Shown here one piece after another: positions 8,629-17,114 of a stretch of DNA of 64,000 nucleotides. The position numbers and the translations under genes were made by a program. The notes below the pieces were generated by a model. The model was not told the origin of the DNA, searched no databases, and worked only from the letters and a program-made list of their open reading frames with translations. Each line of letters begins with the position of its first letter. Within the stretch, counting starts at the first letter, position 1. Source of the stretch: UBA5158 sp963692955 (GTDB taxonomy: Bacteria; Pseudomonadota; Gammaproteobacteria; DSM-16500); assembly GCA_963692955.1 (NCBI GenBank), contig OY843587.1, positions 1,488,001 to 1,552,000 on the forward strand. Direction: 5' to 3'.

Positions 8629-9303
8629 CTAGTCAATTTTTTCCGGATGTTGTGCAAGCTCTTGAAAAATTCTATCCCTCACGTCTTCCATCGAACCCAT
8701 GCCGTCGACTTTAATGTAGATCGGAGCATGCGGATCTTTTTCTTTTGCTTCATTAGCGTAGTAATTAATTAACGGTTCGGTTTGTTTGTGATAAATCGCG
8801 ATGCGGTTGCGAATCGTTTCTTCCATATCATCGACGCGGATAGTCAACGGTTCACCCGTAATGTCATCTTTATCTTTTACTTTCGGCGGACTATAGATTG
8901 TATGGTAAGTACGGCCCGAAGCGGCATGCACGCGGCGGCCGCTTAAACGTCGAATTAATTCTTCATCGGGAACATAAATTTCGATGATGTAATCTAAATA
9001 AATTTTATTTTCACGCAGCGCTTCAGCCTGCGGAATGGTGCGTGGAAACCCGTCTAACAAGCAGCCGTGCGCGCAATCAGGTTTTGCTAAACGTTCTTTG
9101 ACGAGCTTAATCATAATGTCATCGGAGACCAGGCGGCCTTCGTCCATGACTTTTTTAGCTTCTATCCCTAAGGGTGTGCCGGCCAATGCCGCGGCGCGTA
9201 ACATGTCGCCGGTGGAAACTTGTAGAATATTAAACTTTTCTTTAATAAAAGTGGCCTGTGTGCCTTTCCCCGCACCTGGGCATCCCAGTAAAAACAAAAA
9301 CAT
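8629..9303 (-). CDS. adk: adenylate kinase
   Basis: Catalyses ATP + AMP = 2 ADP in the cytosol. The P-loop GCPGAGKGTQ lies at the N-terminus, followed by the AMP-binding STGDMLRAA, the DGFPRT motif and a long-form LID (GRRVHAASGRTYH...PPKVKDKDDITGEPL) that carries no Cys zinc site. The start is placed at ATG 9303, giving 224 residues, because AGGAGC lies 9 bases upstream; the frame extends three codons further to a TTG, which is unlikely. Housekeeping gene; DUF2147 follows on the same strand. Confidence 0.96.
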   Translation of the reverse strand: MFLFLLGCPGAGKGTQATFIKEKFNILQVSTGDMLRAAALAGTPLGIEAKKVMDEGRLVSDDIMIKLVKERLAKPDCAHGCLLDGFPRTIPQAEALRENKIYLDYIIEIYVPDEELIRRLSGRRVHAASGRTYHTIYSPPKVKDKDDITGEPLTIRVDDMEETIRNRIAIYHKQTEPLINYYANEAKEKDPHAPIYIKVDGMGSMEDVRDRIFQELAQHPEKID

Positions 9304-9394
9304 GAATATCAAGCTCCTATACGAGTAGGGTTTTATTTTAGAGTATAAAACAGGGAAATGACCAGGATTAGTTGCGGCTGTATTTAAGATAACT

Positions 9395-9976
9395 TTATTT
9401 TTTTATGCGTATGATACAAGCCCCTTCATCTCTGACCAATGTCCGCATTGGGTCTGCGCTGCTATATTGTCTCAACGTGCGCAAAGCGCGCTGACTGCCC
9501 GCTTCATTCCAAAGATCGTAAGCTTGAATGGGGGTAAGATCAGGATTATGTCTAGAATAAGAACGTAAAGATTGTAGAAGATCCATTATCGCCACAAAAC
9601 TCTTGGTTAACAGGTCGTATAAATCGTTGCTGGCGGTGGAGATTGTACTGTAAGCTGAACGGCCCAAATGGATAAAATAACTAATTTTAACCAGACGCTT
9701 TTCCGCGATGCCGGGAAAAAGTCCTGAATAAAGCAAGCAACTGTCCCCTACATGTTGTAGCGCCACGGTGCGTTCTGTGGGTGTCAACTTAGCGCTAGCT
9801 AGGAATTGGGTAGCCATAATTTGATTGGCAAGTTCTGGCTGGGTGCTGTAACGGACTAAGAGATTAACTAAGTAAGCTTCTAATTCGACTTCTAATTTTG
9901 CCCGGCAATTCACTTCGGCTTCATGTATAATGTCATGCCAAAGACGATTTGGGTTCGGATTGAAGAGTAGTTTCAT
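9395..9976 (-). CDS. conserved-looking helical protein, unknown function
   Basis: A 193-residue, mostly alpha-helical soluble protein with no signal peptide or membrane segment and no motif I recognise. Conserved-looking stretches are LWHDIIHEAEVNCRAKLEVE at the N-terminus and YDLWNEAGSQRALRTLR near the C-terminus. The codon and base style matches the neighbouring housekeeping genes. It lies 92 bases upstream of adk on the same strand and is divergent from lpxH (65-base gap). A GAGG lies before the ATG. Confidence 0.7.
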   Translation of the reverse strand: MKLLFNPNPNRLWHDIIHEAEVNCRAKLEVELEAYLVNLLVRYSTQPELANQIMATQFLASAKLTPTERTVALQHVGDSCLLYSGLFPGIAEKRLVKISYFIHLGRSAYSTISTASNDLYDLLTKSFVAIMDLLQSLRSYSRHNPDLTPIQAYDLWNEAGSQRALRTLRQYSSADPMRTLVRDEGACIIRIKK

Positions 9977-10041
9977 AAGGTATAACCTCTTGAATTAACC
10001 AGTCCTATAACTTAATTATAGACCAAGATAGCGATCTACGT

Positions 10042-10770
10042 ATGATCAATTACTTAATATCCGACTTGCACTTAGAGGACACCCGTCCCGATATCACGGC
10101 GATTTTTTTGAAATTTTTGCGAGATATTAGTAAGCCGGATAATGTGCTCTACATTTTGGGCGACTTTTTTGAAGTGTGGATTGGTGATGATGATTTGTCG
10201 GCGTTTAATTTGCAAATCATGCAGGCGCTACGGGCGGCGACTGACGCGGGTTTGAAAATTTATTTTATGCCTGGCAACCGTGATTTTTTAATTGGCAAAA
10301 AGTTTTTGCGCATGAGCGGTTGTGAATTATTGCCCGATGAATATATCTTGAAAATCGCCGCTCGTCCTATTCTTCTCATGCATGGCGATACCCTTTGCAC
10401 TAATGACAAAAACTATTTAAAATTCCGCAGAAAATCGCGTAAATGGTTTATGCAAAAAATTTTCCTAATGAAAAAATTAAGCGCACGGCAATTGATCGCC
10501 GCTGACCTGCGCGCGAAAAGTAAAATGCATACCAGCACCGTGCCGGACCATTTGATGGATGTCACGCAAGCGCAAGTCGAACACGTCATGCGTAAACATC
10601 AAGTCAATCAATTGATACATGGGCACACCCATCGTCCCGAGTCACATCATTTTGACATTGACGGACAAACGGCGACGCGTATCGTGTTGGCGCCTTGGCA
10701 TGAGCGTGGCTGTGTTTTGATTTACGATCAAAACGGCAATAATAAAATCGAAATTTTAGAAAATGTTTAA
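10042..10770 (+). CDS. lpxH: UDP-2,3-diacylglucosamine diphosphatase
   Basis: Hydrolyses UDP-2,3-diacylglucosamine to lipid X and UMP in lipid A synthesis, as a peripheral inner-membrane enzyme. The 242 residues show the calcineurin-like metal site: SDLHLED (D8, H10), GDFFEVWIGDD (D41), GNRDFLIG (N79), MHGDTLC (H114) and HGHTHRP (H193, H195, H197). The length is normal for LpxH. It implies that the organism makes lipid A. Divergent from the unknown 193-residue gene; no obvious operon. Confidence 0.96.
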   Translation: MINYLISDLHLEDTRPDITAIFLKFLRDISKPDNVLYILGDFFEVWIGDDDLSAFNLQIMQALRAATDAGLKIYFMPGNRDFLIGKKFLRMSGCELLPDEYILKIAARPILLMHGDTLCTNDKNYLKFRRKSRKWFMQKIFLMKKLSARQLIAADLRAKSKMHTSTVPDHLMDVTQAQVEHVMRKHQVNQLIHGHTHRPESHHFDIDGQTATRIVLAPWHERGCVLIYDQNGNNKIEILENV

Positions 10771-10839
10771 CAGGGACTACCAAACTTTTTAAAGCTGTGA
10801 TTTAATCTCTTTCTTTATTGGATAAATAAGACATATATT

Positions 10840-12681
10840 ATGCAAGGACGATCGCAAGTAGACGATAGTTTAGATATATATACTGACACCACACCATTAG
10901 AGCCAGGTTTGGATGACAACGAAACTAGCGCAGAAGGAGGCTTACATATTACCCCCGATCAAGCATCAGCTATTGAAGTATTATCTGATTATTATCTCAA
11001 CCCAGACAATTTACCCGCGCTGAAATCGGAAAAACGCAAGCAACTCGCCATGCTTGCGGTGGCTTTATCAGGCGCGCCACTCTACGCGATACCCGCCGAC
11101 CATTATTCTACGCGTGTCTTTGGTGATAACTTAGGGTTACGAATTAATTATATTATTGGTACTTGCACGCCTGCCCTAGTCGTTTTATATAATTCGACAG
11201 ATATTTTTCTAATGATACGCGCGAATAGCCGGATTCCTGCGGCGCTAAATCAAGTTTTGAAACAGCCAGTCAGCAGCCAACAAAATAAATTAAATGACGC
11301 GCTTATCATCCTCGGCTCCGCTTTGTCAGCGATGCCGCTTACCGTCATCAGTATGGCCTACCCCATTCCTAATTTGCCGTTACCAGTCGTCATTTTGATG
11401 GCTGCGGCGGTACAGTTTGATAATACGGTTTTACATTTTTTACCGATACAATTAGCGCTGAGCAATCCACTATATCGATTGCCTTTTTTACCGTTTGAAT
11501 TCTTTTATAAGCGTTTCATTAAAACCGTTCCAGATGATAAAACTCAGCAAGAAATGTTAAAAAGCAGAGAAAAAAAAGCTGTTATCTTTAATCAAAACAA
11601 AGGCGCGTTTCTAGGCACTATTGGACTGGTTCGGAAAAATATTTCTTTGCATGGTTTTAAATTTGATTTTAGTACATTGCAATATCAAGTCGTCATCCCA
11701 AATGAAGTTCTACGAGTCGCTAGAAATACTCACCAGAGTGGTTTAGCGAAACTAACAAAAGTGATGACTTACGTTACCCCTTACGTCAGCAAGCCAATTC
11801 CTAGTTACAAGCCGGCTTTGAGTAAAGTATTATATGGCGTCGGAGCGTTTTGGGTTATCTCAAGTTGTTCGGGTTATCTTGCCGCCACTGTGACGCAACT
11901 CACGGCACTTACCAGAAATTTAGGCGCAGGTATCGCATTGTCCGCGCCGTCCGTTTATTTTCTTACCGTGTTATTCGCATTCTTTGGTGGCAATGCGTTA
12001 AATGGGACTTATGACTATCTCACTGCCTGGGATGAGGATGATGTAAAAATTCCGATGGAATTTAAATTATATCCAAAAATTTCCGCCGTTTTAATGTTAT
12101 TTTCGCTGTATCTAGCGGCATTTTCTTATGCGGCCGCGGATGAATTAATTCAAGATAATTATAATGAAGATGAAATTGATGGCTTGTTTTCAGTGTTAGT
12201 TTGGCTAGCGCAAACCGGCGTGCCATTCTTAAGTCTCACAGCGATGATAGGATTTTCGCGGCGCATGCTGGGCAAGGCAGCGTTGCATTACGGTGACGAT
12301 GATATTAAAGCGGTCGCGGAATTAGATGGCATGTTAGAAGGATTACAAATGGGGACCGGCTTTGTCTCCGGCGAAGACTTTACCGCCTCACTTGAAAATT
12401 TAACGCCTGATGAATTAGAAACATTGACACAGATGCCAGTCAGTAAATTGCTAGCCTCAAGAGCTCAATTATCGATGATTGATGGCGATCAGTCTGAGGT
12501 GGATCAGAGTCAATCACCCAGAGGCGCTTATACTCTCGTTACAGAAGGCTCGGTGTCTTCTATTGGTATGTTTGGCGGCTCGCCAGCAAGCAGTTCACGC
12601 TCTGCCACAGCTACGACGGACCCAAGAATTTTAAATATTGAGGAAGATTTTCCTCTGTCAGGTCACGCGCAGAGAATGTAA
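10840..12681 (+). CDS. polytopic membrane protein, unknown function
   Basis: 613 residues, not recognised. An acidic soluble N-terminus (about 1-65, rich in Asp/Thr) is followed by some seven or eight hydrophobic segments, near 70-87, 101-121, 155-200, 328-350, 366-386, 412-433 and 448-470. A soluble acidic C-terminal third ends in a Ser/Ala/Thr-rich disordered tail (SPASSSRSATATTDPR). A basic cytosol-type loop lies between helices (about 210-330). The layout, two polar tails around a helical core, resembles the 719-residue protein at 1780-3939 in style, but no sequence similarity is evident by eye. There is no clear Shine-Dalgarno before the ATG. It stands between lpxH and the rhodopsin cluster. 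Confidence 0.6.
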   Translation: MQGRSQVDDSLDIYTDTTPLEPGLDDNETSAEGGLHITPDQASAIEVLSDYYLNPDNLPALKSEKRKQLAMLAVALSGAPLYAIPADHYSTRVFGDNLGLRINYIIGTCTPALVVLYNSTDIFLMIRANSRIPAALNQVLKQPVSSQQNKLNDALIILGSALSAMPLTVISMAYPIPNLPLPVVILMAAAVQFDNTVLHFLPIQLALSNPLYRLPFLPFEFFYKRFIKTVPDDKTQQEMLKSREKKAVIFNQNKGAFLGTIGLVRKNISLHGFKFDFSTLQYQVVIPNEVLRVARNTHQSGLAKLTKVMTYVTPYVSKPIPSYKPALSKVLYGVGAFWVISSCSGYLAATVTQLTALTRNLGAGIALSAPSVYFLTVLFAFFGGNALNGTYDYLTAWDEDDVKIPMEFKLYPKISAVLMLFSLYLAAFSYAAADELIQDNYNEDEIDGLFSVLVWLAQTGVPFLSLTAMIGFSRRMLGKAALHYGDDDIKAVAELDGMLEGLQMGTGFVSGEDFTASLENLTPDELETLTQMPVSKLLASRAQLSMIDGDQSEVDQSQSPRGAYTLVTEGSVSSIGMFGGSPASSSRSATATTDPRILNIEEDFPLSGHAQRM

Positions 12682-12914
12682 TGACTCACTCGCGCTGATG
12701 AGTATAGCAAATAAAATAGCAAAAATTTATAGTCTGTCTATTATTTTAAGATTACCTTTAGTCATAAATTTTCTAAGTGCATTCGACATCATTTTAGATA
12801 TTCACTTTAGTAAAATTTAATATATAGTATTTAAGTTACAACATACTTAAGGATTGTTATCGTTCCTGATTTTAAATCGTACAATAATGTTTAACTAATA
12901 CAAGGAATGTATTT

Positions 12915-13694
12915 GTGCTAGATAATATTACTGTTTTTCAATACAACTTCATTTATAACGTTCTCTCTTTTACCTTCGCTGTCATGGCTGCATCGACTTT
13001 GTTTTTTTGGTTTGGCCGCAGTCAAGTTTCAAATACCTACAAAACAGCAGTTACCATCACAGGATTGGTGACGTTTATCGCTGGTTACCACTATGCCCAA
13101 ATATTTTTTTCGTTCAAAGAAGCCTTTGTACTAAAAGACAATATCGTTACCGCAACGGGTTATCAGTTCAATGATGCCTATCGTTATGTCGACTGGTTGT
13201 TGACCGTGCCGCTTTTATTGATTGAATTGATTCTTGTAATGGATCTACCTAGAGAACAGACCATCTCCCTGTCTCTTCGTTTGGGTCTAGCTGCTGCGAT
13301 TATGGTTATCTTGGGCTATCCCGGCGAAATTTCAACTGAAGCCTCAACTCGTTGGCTATGGTGGGGATTAGCCATGCTGCCATTTATTTATATTGTGTAT
13401 CACCTATTCTTTCGCTTAAGAGCCTCTGTTAATCAACAGCCAGCAAATGCTCGTGGCTTAGTGAGCGGAGCTTGCTATCTTACCGTATTAGCGTGGTGTT
13501 TTTATCCGGTGGTATTTACCTTTCCAATGCTAGGCTTCCACAACAGTGATGCCGGTACTGGCATCCAAATTGGCTATTCATTCGCAGATATTTTGGCGAA
13601 AGCGGTGTTTGGTTTCTTGATATTCGCGATAGCAAGTGCGAAATCCACCCCTAATCATCAACAGTCTGGTTCAATGTCTGGTTCAATGCGCTAG
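12915..13694 (+). CDS. xanthorhodopsin-clade proton-pumping rhodopsin
   Basis: A seven-helix retinal protein of 259 residues, predicted to pump protons outward across the inner membrane under light. Helix B has GYHYAQIFF (H59), helix C RYVDWLLTVPLLLIE (proton acceptor D93, donor E104, tuning residue L101, which predicts green absorption), and helix G GYSFADILAKAVFG (Schiff-base K229). FNDAYRYVDW and LGYPGEIS are shared with Salinibacter xanthorhodopsin. The residue matching its antenna-site Gly156 is Trp150. The start is GTG at 12915, because AAGGA lies 8 bases upstream and the nearby ATG frame closes at once. The C-terminus ends in SGSMSGSMR from a tandem 12-base repeat. First gene of the retinal cluster. 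Confidence 0.95.
   Translation: MLDNITVFQYNFIYNVLSFTFAVMAASTLFFWFGRSQVSNTYKTAVTITGLVTFIAGYHYAQIFFSFKEAFVLKDNIVTATGYQFNDAYRYVDWLLTVPLLLIELILVMDLPREQTISLSLRLGLAAAIMVILGYPGEISTEASTRWLWWGLAMLPFIYIVYHLFFRLRASVNQQPANARGLVSGACYLTVLAWCFYPVVFTFPMLGFHNSDAGTGIQIGYSFADILAKAVFGFLIFAIASAKSTPNHQQSGSMSGSMR
13665..13688 (+). repeat. tandem 12-bp duplication at the 3' end of the rhodopsin gene
   Basis: TCTGGTTCAATG occurs twice without a gap and encodes SGSM-SGSM just before the final Arg. It is a perfect repeat, so it is either recent or under copy-number variation. Confidence 0.9.
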
Positions 13695-13702
13695 CATTGA
13701 TG

Positions 13703-13729
13703 ACCGCTGCGAGATCCACTCGCGGCGGT
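13703..13729 (+). terminator. strong hairpin between rhodopsin and crtE (attenuator or processing site)
   Basis: ACCGCTGCGAG / CTCGCGGCGGT forms an 11-pair stem with one U-G pair and a 5-base loop (ATCCA). It is followed by TTCTTATCATTTT, an imperfect U-tract. It begins 9 bases after the rhodopsin stop and ends 31 bases before crtE. Partial termination or 3'-end protection would let the rhodopsin mRNA exceed that of the biosynthetic genes. Confidence 0.55.
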
Positions 13730-13760
13730 TCTTATCATTTTACAAAAAGGGTGCTACGGA

Positions 13761-14687
13761 ATGTCTACTGTGGTGACTGAAGTTGGCAGGCATGAAATAG
13801 CTTCGCATGAACTCATCAAATTGCTCGTTGAAATCGTTGAAAGAAAAATACTTTCGCTACTCACCCATAATCTATCCACCGACTCACTAATGGTCAAAGC
13901 CATTCAGCATCAATTATCCTTAGGCGGCCGACGGACACGCTCGTTGCACGCATTGCAAATTAGTCAATTATTAGGGTGTAACGACAATGATAGCGTTTCA
14001 TTGGCAACGGCTTGCGAATTGTTACACCAAGCCTCGTTAGTGCATGATGATCTTCAAGACGAACATGTAACAAGACGCGGAAAATCTTCTGTTTGGAAAC
14101 AATTTGGGAAAGATTGTGCCCTTTGCCTAGGCGACTTATTTCTATCAGCCGCTTACGCAGCGCTTGCTGACTGTGGAAATAGCACGAAACTCAAGTCGCT
14201 CCTAACCACTACCCACGCTTGTGTACGACTAGTTATTACCGGTCAATGTGAAGATATTCAAAGTCGTAAAAAGATTCCAACTATCCATGAGTACGAAGAA
14301 ATTGTCCGGAAGAAATCGGGCGCTCTGCTTGGCTTGCCACTTGAACTCGCTGTTAGTTACCAGGGTGCGCCACCAGCATATAAATCACTTATTCTTTTTT
14401 TTGAAACTTATGCGCTTGCCTATCAGAGTATCGATGATATGGAGGATTATCAGGAAGATTGGGTAAAAGGTTCAGCTCTTCAACCGCCTAATTTGTTAGC
14501 CATCATGAATGCAAAGTATCCCAATTTCGAATTAGCTAATGCAGCGGCCCATGCTTTTATAAAAAATCTTTTTCTCGTTATGCAAACTACCTGCAATCAA
14601 CTATCACCATCATGGCATTTGCTGCTGCAAGGTTACTCACAAAATTTATATCAACGTTACCTTCCAAAAAAAAATTTTTATGAGTGA
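13761..14687 (+). CDS. crtE: geranylgeranyl diphosphate synthase-type polyprenyl synthetase
   Basis: Condenses isopentenyl diphosphate with allylic diphosphates, probably to C20 geranylgeranyl diphosphate, the precursor of phytoene. 308 residues with both Asp-rich motifs: VHDDLQDEHVTRRG (D96, D97, D100) and YQSIDDMEDY (D225, D226, D229). GGRRTR (near 55) replaces the usual GGKR. The first motif is DDxxD without the two-residue insertion seen in many proteobacterial CrtE proteins, which hints at a different origin. A small residue (Ala) five positions before the first Asp fits a C20 product. AAGGG precedes the ATG. The 3' end overlaps crtI by 8 bases. Confidence 0.9.
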   Translation: MSTVVTEVGRHEIASHELIKLLVEIVERKILSLLTHNLSTDSLMVKAIQHQLSLGGRRTRSLHALQISQLLGCNDNDSVSLATACELLHQASLVHDDLQDEHVTRRGKSSVWKQFGKDCALCLGDLFLSAAYAALADCGNSTKLKSLLTTTHACVRLVITGQCEDIQSRKKIPTIHEYEEIVRKKSGALLGLPLELAVSYQGAPPAYKSLILFFETYALAYQSIDDMEDYQEDWVKGSALQPPNLLAIMNAKYPNFELANAAAHAFIKNLFLVMQTTCNQLSPSWHLLLQGYSQNLYQRYLPKKNFYE

Positions 14688-16182
14688 ATCAGCGTTAGTT
14701 ATAGGTGGCGGATTTGGGGGGATTGCCGCTGCATTGCGCCTATGCGCAAAAGGCTACGCTGTAGAATTGATTGAAAGACTCCCCGCACTGGGCGGGAGAG
14801 CGCAAGTCTACATGAGAGAAGGTTTTACTCATGATGCGGGACCAACGGTTATCACAGCGCCTTTTCTGTTTGAAGAATTATTTAGTTTATTCGGTAAAAA
14901 GATGGAAGATTATGTTGAATTAAAACCTATTGACCCATGGTATCGTTTTGTATTCGCTGACGGCCGCACGTTTGATTATGGTGGAACAATCGAACAAACA
15001 CTGGCTGAAGTCGCACGATTTAATCCAGCGGATCAGGATGGCTATTTAAAATTATTAGCGGCATCGCGTGAAATTTTTTTGGTGGGCTTTGAAAAAATGG
15101 CCGATCAACCATTTCATCTCTGGTCAAGTATGTTTAAATGTATACCCCATCTAATCCGTCTTAAAAGTTATCGTAGTGTTTGGAGTCTAGTCTGTAAATA
15201 CATCAAAGATCCCTATCTACGAAAAGCCTTTTCTATTCAACCGCTGCTAGTAGGTGGAAATCCATTTTCTACCACTTGCATCTATAATCTAATCCATTTT
15301 TTAGAACGTCGCTGGGGTATTAGCTTTCCGATAGGTGGTACAGGTGCAATGGTCGCCGCCCTGACGCGCCTTTTGCAAGAGGAAGGTGTCAAAATTCGCC
15401 TCAATGCGACAGTAGAAAAAATAATAGTGGATCAAAAAAAAGTTCAGGGTATCGAATTAAATGATGGCAGTCGTATTATCAGTCAGCTTATCGTATCAAA
15501 TGCAGATCCGGCTTATTGTTATTCGCATCTGATTTCAACCGAACATCAGAAATACACTACACGCATTAAAGGGCGGATGGCCAAATTCTCTATGGGCTTA
15601 TTTGTTTTATATTTTGGGACGACAAGGACTTATCCTGACGTCGCTCATCATACAATTTGGCTAGGCAGTCAATATCAATCATTGCTGACAGATATTTTTG
15701 ACAAAAAAATCTTAAGCCAAGATTTTTCTATGTACGTACATCGGCCTACTGCAACAGATGCAAGCTTTGCGCCAATGGGTTGTGATTCCTTTTACGTGCT
15801 TGTTCCCGTGCCTAATTTGCAAGGGGACGTTGATTGGTCGATAGAAGCTAAACTTCTTCAGAACAAGATAGTTGCCGCTCTGAGCAGAACGCTATTGCCT
15901 GATTTGGATAAACATATGGTCGCAGATTTTTATAAAACCCCCGAAGACTTCAAGAAAGATTATCTCAGTATGCACGGAGCAGGTTTTTCGATTGCGCCTT
16001 TGTTCCGACAATCAGCTTGGTTTCGTTATCATAATCGAGGCGAAGGTATAGCTGGACTATACCACGTGGGGGCAGGCACGCATCCGGGGGCGGGTCTTCC
16101 CGGTGTAATAACATCCGCTAAGGTGGTTGATAGCATGATTAAGTCGGCAGCCGCTTATGCGGAAGTAGGATTATTTGTATGA
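14680..16182 (+). CDS. crtI: phytoene desaturase (lycopene-forming)
   Basis: FAD-dependent, membrane-associated desaturation of phytoene to lycopene. The 500 residues match CrtI length. The N-terminal dinucleotide fold VIGGGFGGIAAALRL is followed by LIERLPALGGRAQ and DAGPTVITAP. The C-terminal FAD-binding signature is HVGAGTHPGAGLPGVITSAK. It overlaps crtE by 8 bases and crtB by 4 (ATGA), so translation is probably coupled. Presence of crtY downstream indicates lycopene as the intended product. A 3-step or 4-step preference cannot be told from sequence alone. Confidence 0.95.
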   Translation: MSESALVIGGGFGGIAAALRLCAKGYAVELIERLPALGGRAQVYMREGFTHDAGPTVITAPFLFEELFSLFGKKMEDYVELKPIDPWYRFVFADGRTFDYGGTIEQTLAEVARFNPADQDGYLKLLAASREIFLVGFEKMADQPFHLWSSMFKCIPHLIRLKSYRSVWSLVCKYIKDPYLRKAFSIQPLLVGGNPFSTTCIYNLIHFLERRWGISFPIGGTGAMVAALTRLLQEEGVKIRLNATVEKIIVDQKKVQGIELNDGSRIISQLIVSNADPAYCYSHLISTEHQKYTTRIKGRMAKFSMGLFVLYFGTTRTYPDVAHHTIWLGSQYQSLLTDIFDKKILSQDFSMYVHRPTATDASFAPMGCDSFYVLVPVPNLQGDVDWSIEAKLLQNKIVAALSRTLLPDLDKHMVADFYKTPEDFKKDYLSMHGAGFSIAPLFRQSAWFRYHNRGEGIAGLYHVGAGTHPGAGLPGVITSAKVVDSMIKSAAAYAEVGLFV

Positions 16183-17114
16183 AAAATTCTTCACATTCGC
16201 CCACCGCAGTGTTGCGTCAGCACGGCAAATCTTTTTATTGGGCCAGTCTATTTTTAGGATCTAAAAAAGCCACGCGAGCCGCGCGTTTATATACTTTTTG
16301 TCGTATCGCAGATGACTTGGCAGATCAAAGTTCCGCGTCCACTGATATCGTTAAGATGCTAAGTCTATGGCAGCAACACATTAAAGTAGGCCAGAGTAAT
16401 AACCCCATCGTGAAAGATATTTTAGATCTGACACGTGAAATTAATCTAGATACCACTGCGCTGGATAATTTGTTGGAAGGGTTAATTTCAGATTTGACGC
16501 TTACTCGTATTGCAGATCAGACACAATTACTTCGATACTCTTATCTTGTTGCTGGCACCGTTGGTTTGATGATGTGTGGATTGCTTGGCGCAACAGATGT
16601 TGAAGCAAAGAAATTCGCTGTCGATTTAGGCATCGCTATGCAGTTAACCAATATCTTGCGAGATGTTGCTGAGGATGCCCGCTCTCAACGCCAATATGTA
16701 CCGCAAAGCTGGCTGACGGATAAAATTGATTTTTTCCGACCGACCGCTACAACCAGTGAGCTAGCTCAACCTATATTCCAACGTCTACATGATTTGGCGG
16801 AAGTTTATTACCAGAGCGCATATGCTGGCATGATATATCTCCCAATACGCAGTCGATTCTCAATCTTGATCGCAGCTCGTCTTTATCAGGAAATCGGCTT
16901 ACAAGCTAAACGCGAGGGTTTTCCCGTTTTAAATAAGCGAATCATCGTTTCATCTAAACGAAAGTGCTGGTTGATAGTAGTTTCCTTATTAAGCTTTTGC
17001 AGAAGCTTATTAGGCAAGAAAAAATTTCATCAGCATCGCTCTACTTTACATCAAGATATCAATGCATGGCATTATAACAAAAGGACAGTAAATGAGTCGG
17101 CATCATCGAGTTGA
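16179..17114 (+). CDS. crtB: phytoene synthase
   Basis: Joins two geranylgeranyl diphosphates to phytoene. 311 residues of the squalene/phytoene synthase family. The two Asp-rich motifs are visible: YTFCRIADDLAD (D45, D46, D49) and LTNILRDVAED (D162, D166), the latter followed by RQYVPQSWL. The C-terminal 60 residues (KRKCWLIVVSLLSFCRSLLG) are hydrophobic and basic and probably touch the membrane. The start overlaps crtI by ATGA. The 3' end runs 23 bases into crtY. Confidence 0.95.
   Translation: MKNSSHSPTAVLRQHGKSFYWASLFLGSKKATRAARLYTFCRIADDLADQSSASTDIVKMLSLWQQHIKVGQSNNPIVKDILDLTREINLDTTALDNLLEGLISDLTLTRIADQTQLLRYSYLVAGTVGLMMCGLLGATDVEAKKFAVDLGIAMQLTNILRDVAEDARSQRQYVPQSWLTDKIDFFRPTATTSELAQPIFQRLHDLAEVYYQSAYAGMIYLPIRSRFSILIAARLYQEIGLQAKREGFPVLNKRIIVSSKRKCWLIVVSLLSFCRSLLGKKKFHQHRSTLHQDINAWHYNKRTVNESASSS

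Noticed and set aside
12854..12885. Possible promoter TTGTTA ... TACAAT before the rhodopsin gene
   Set aside because: The spacer is 20 bases and neither box is close to consensus; not reported as a feature.
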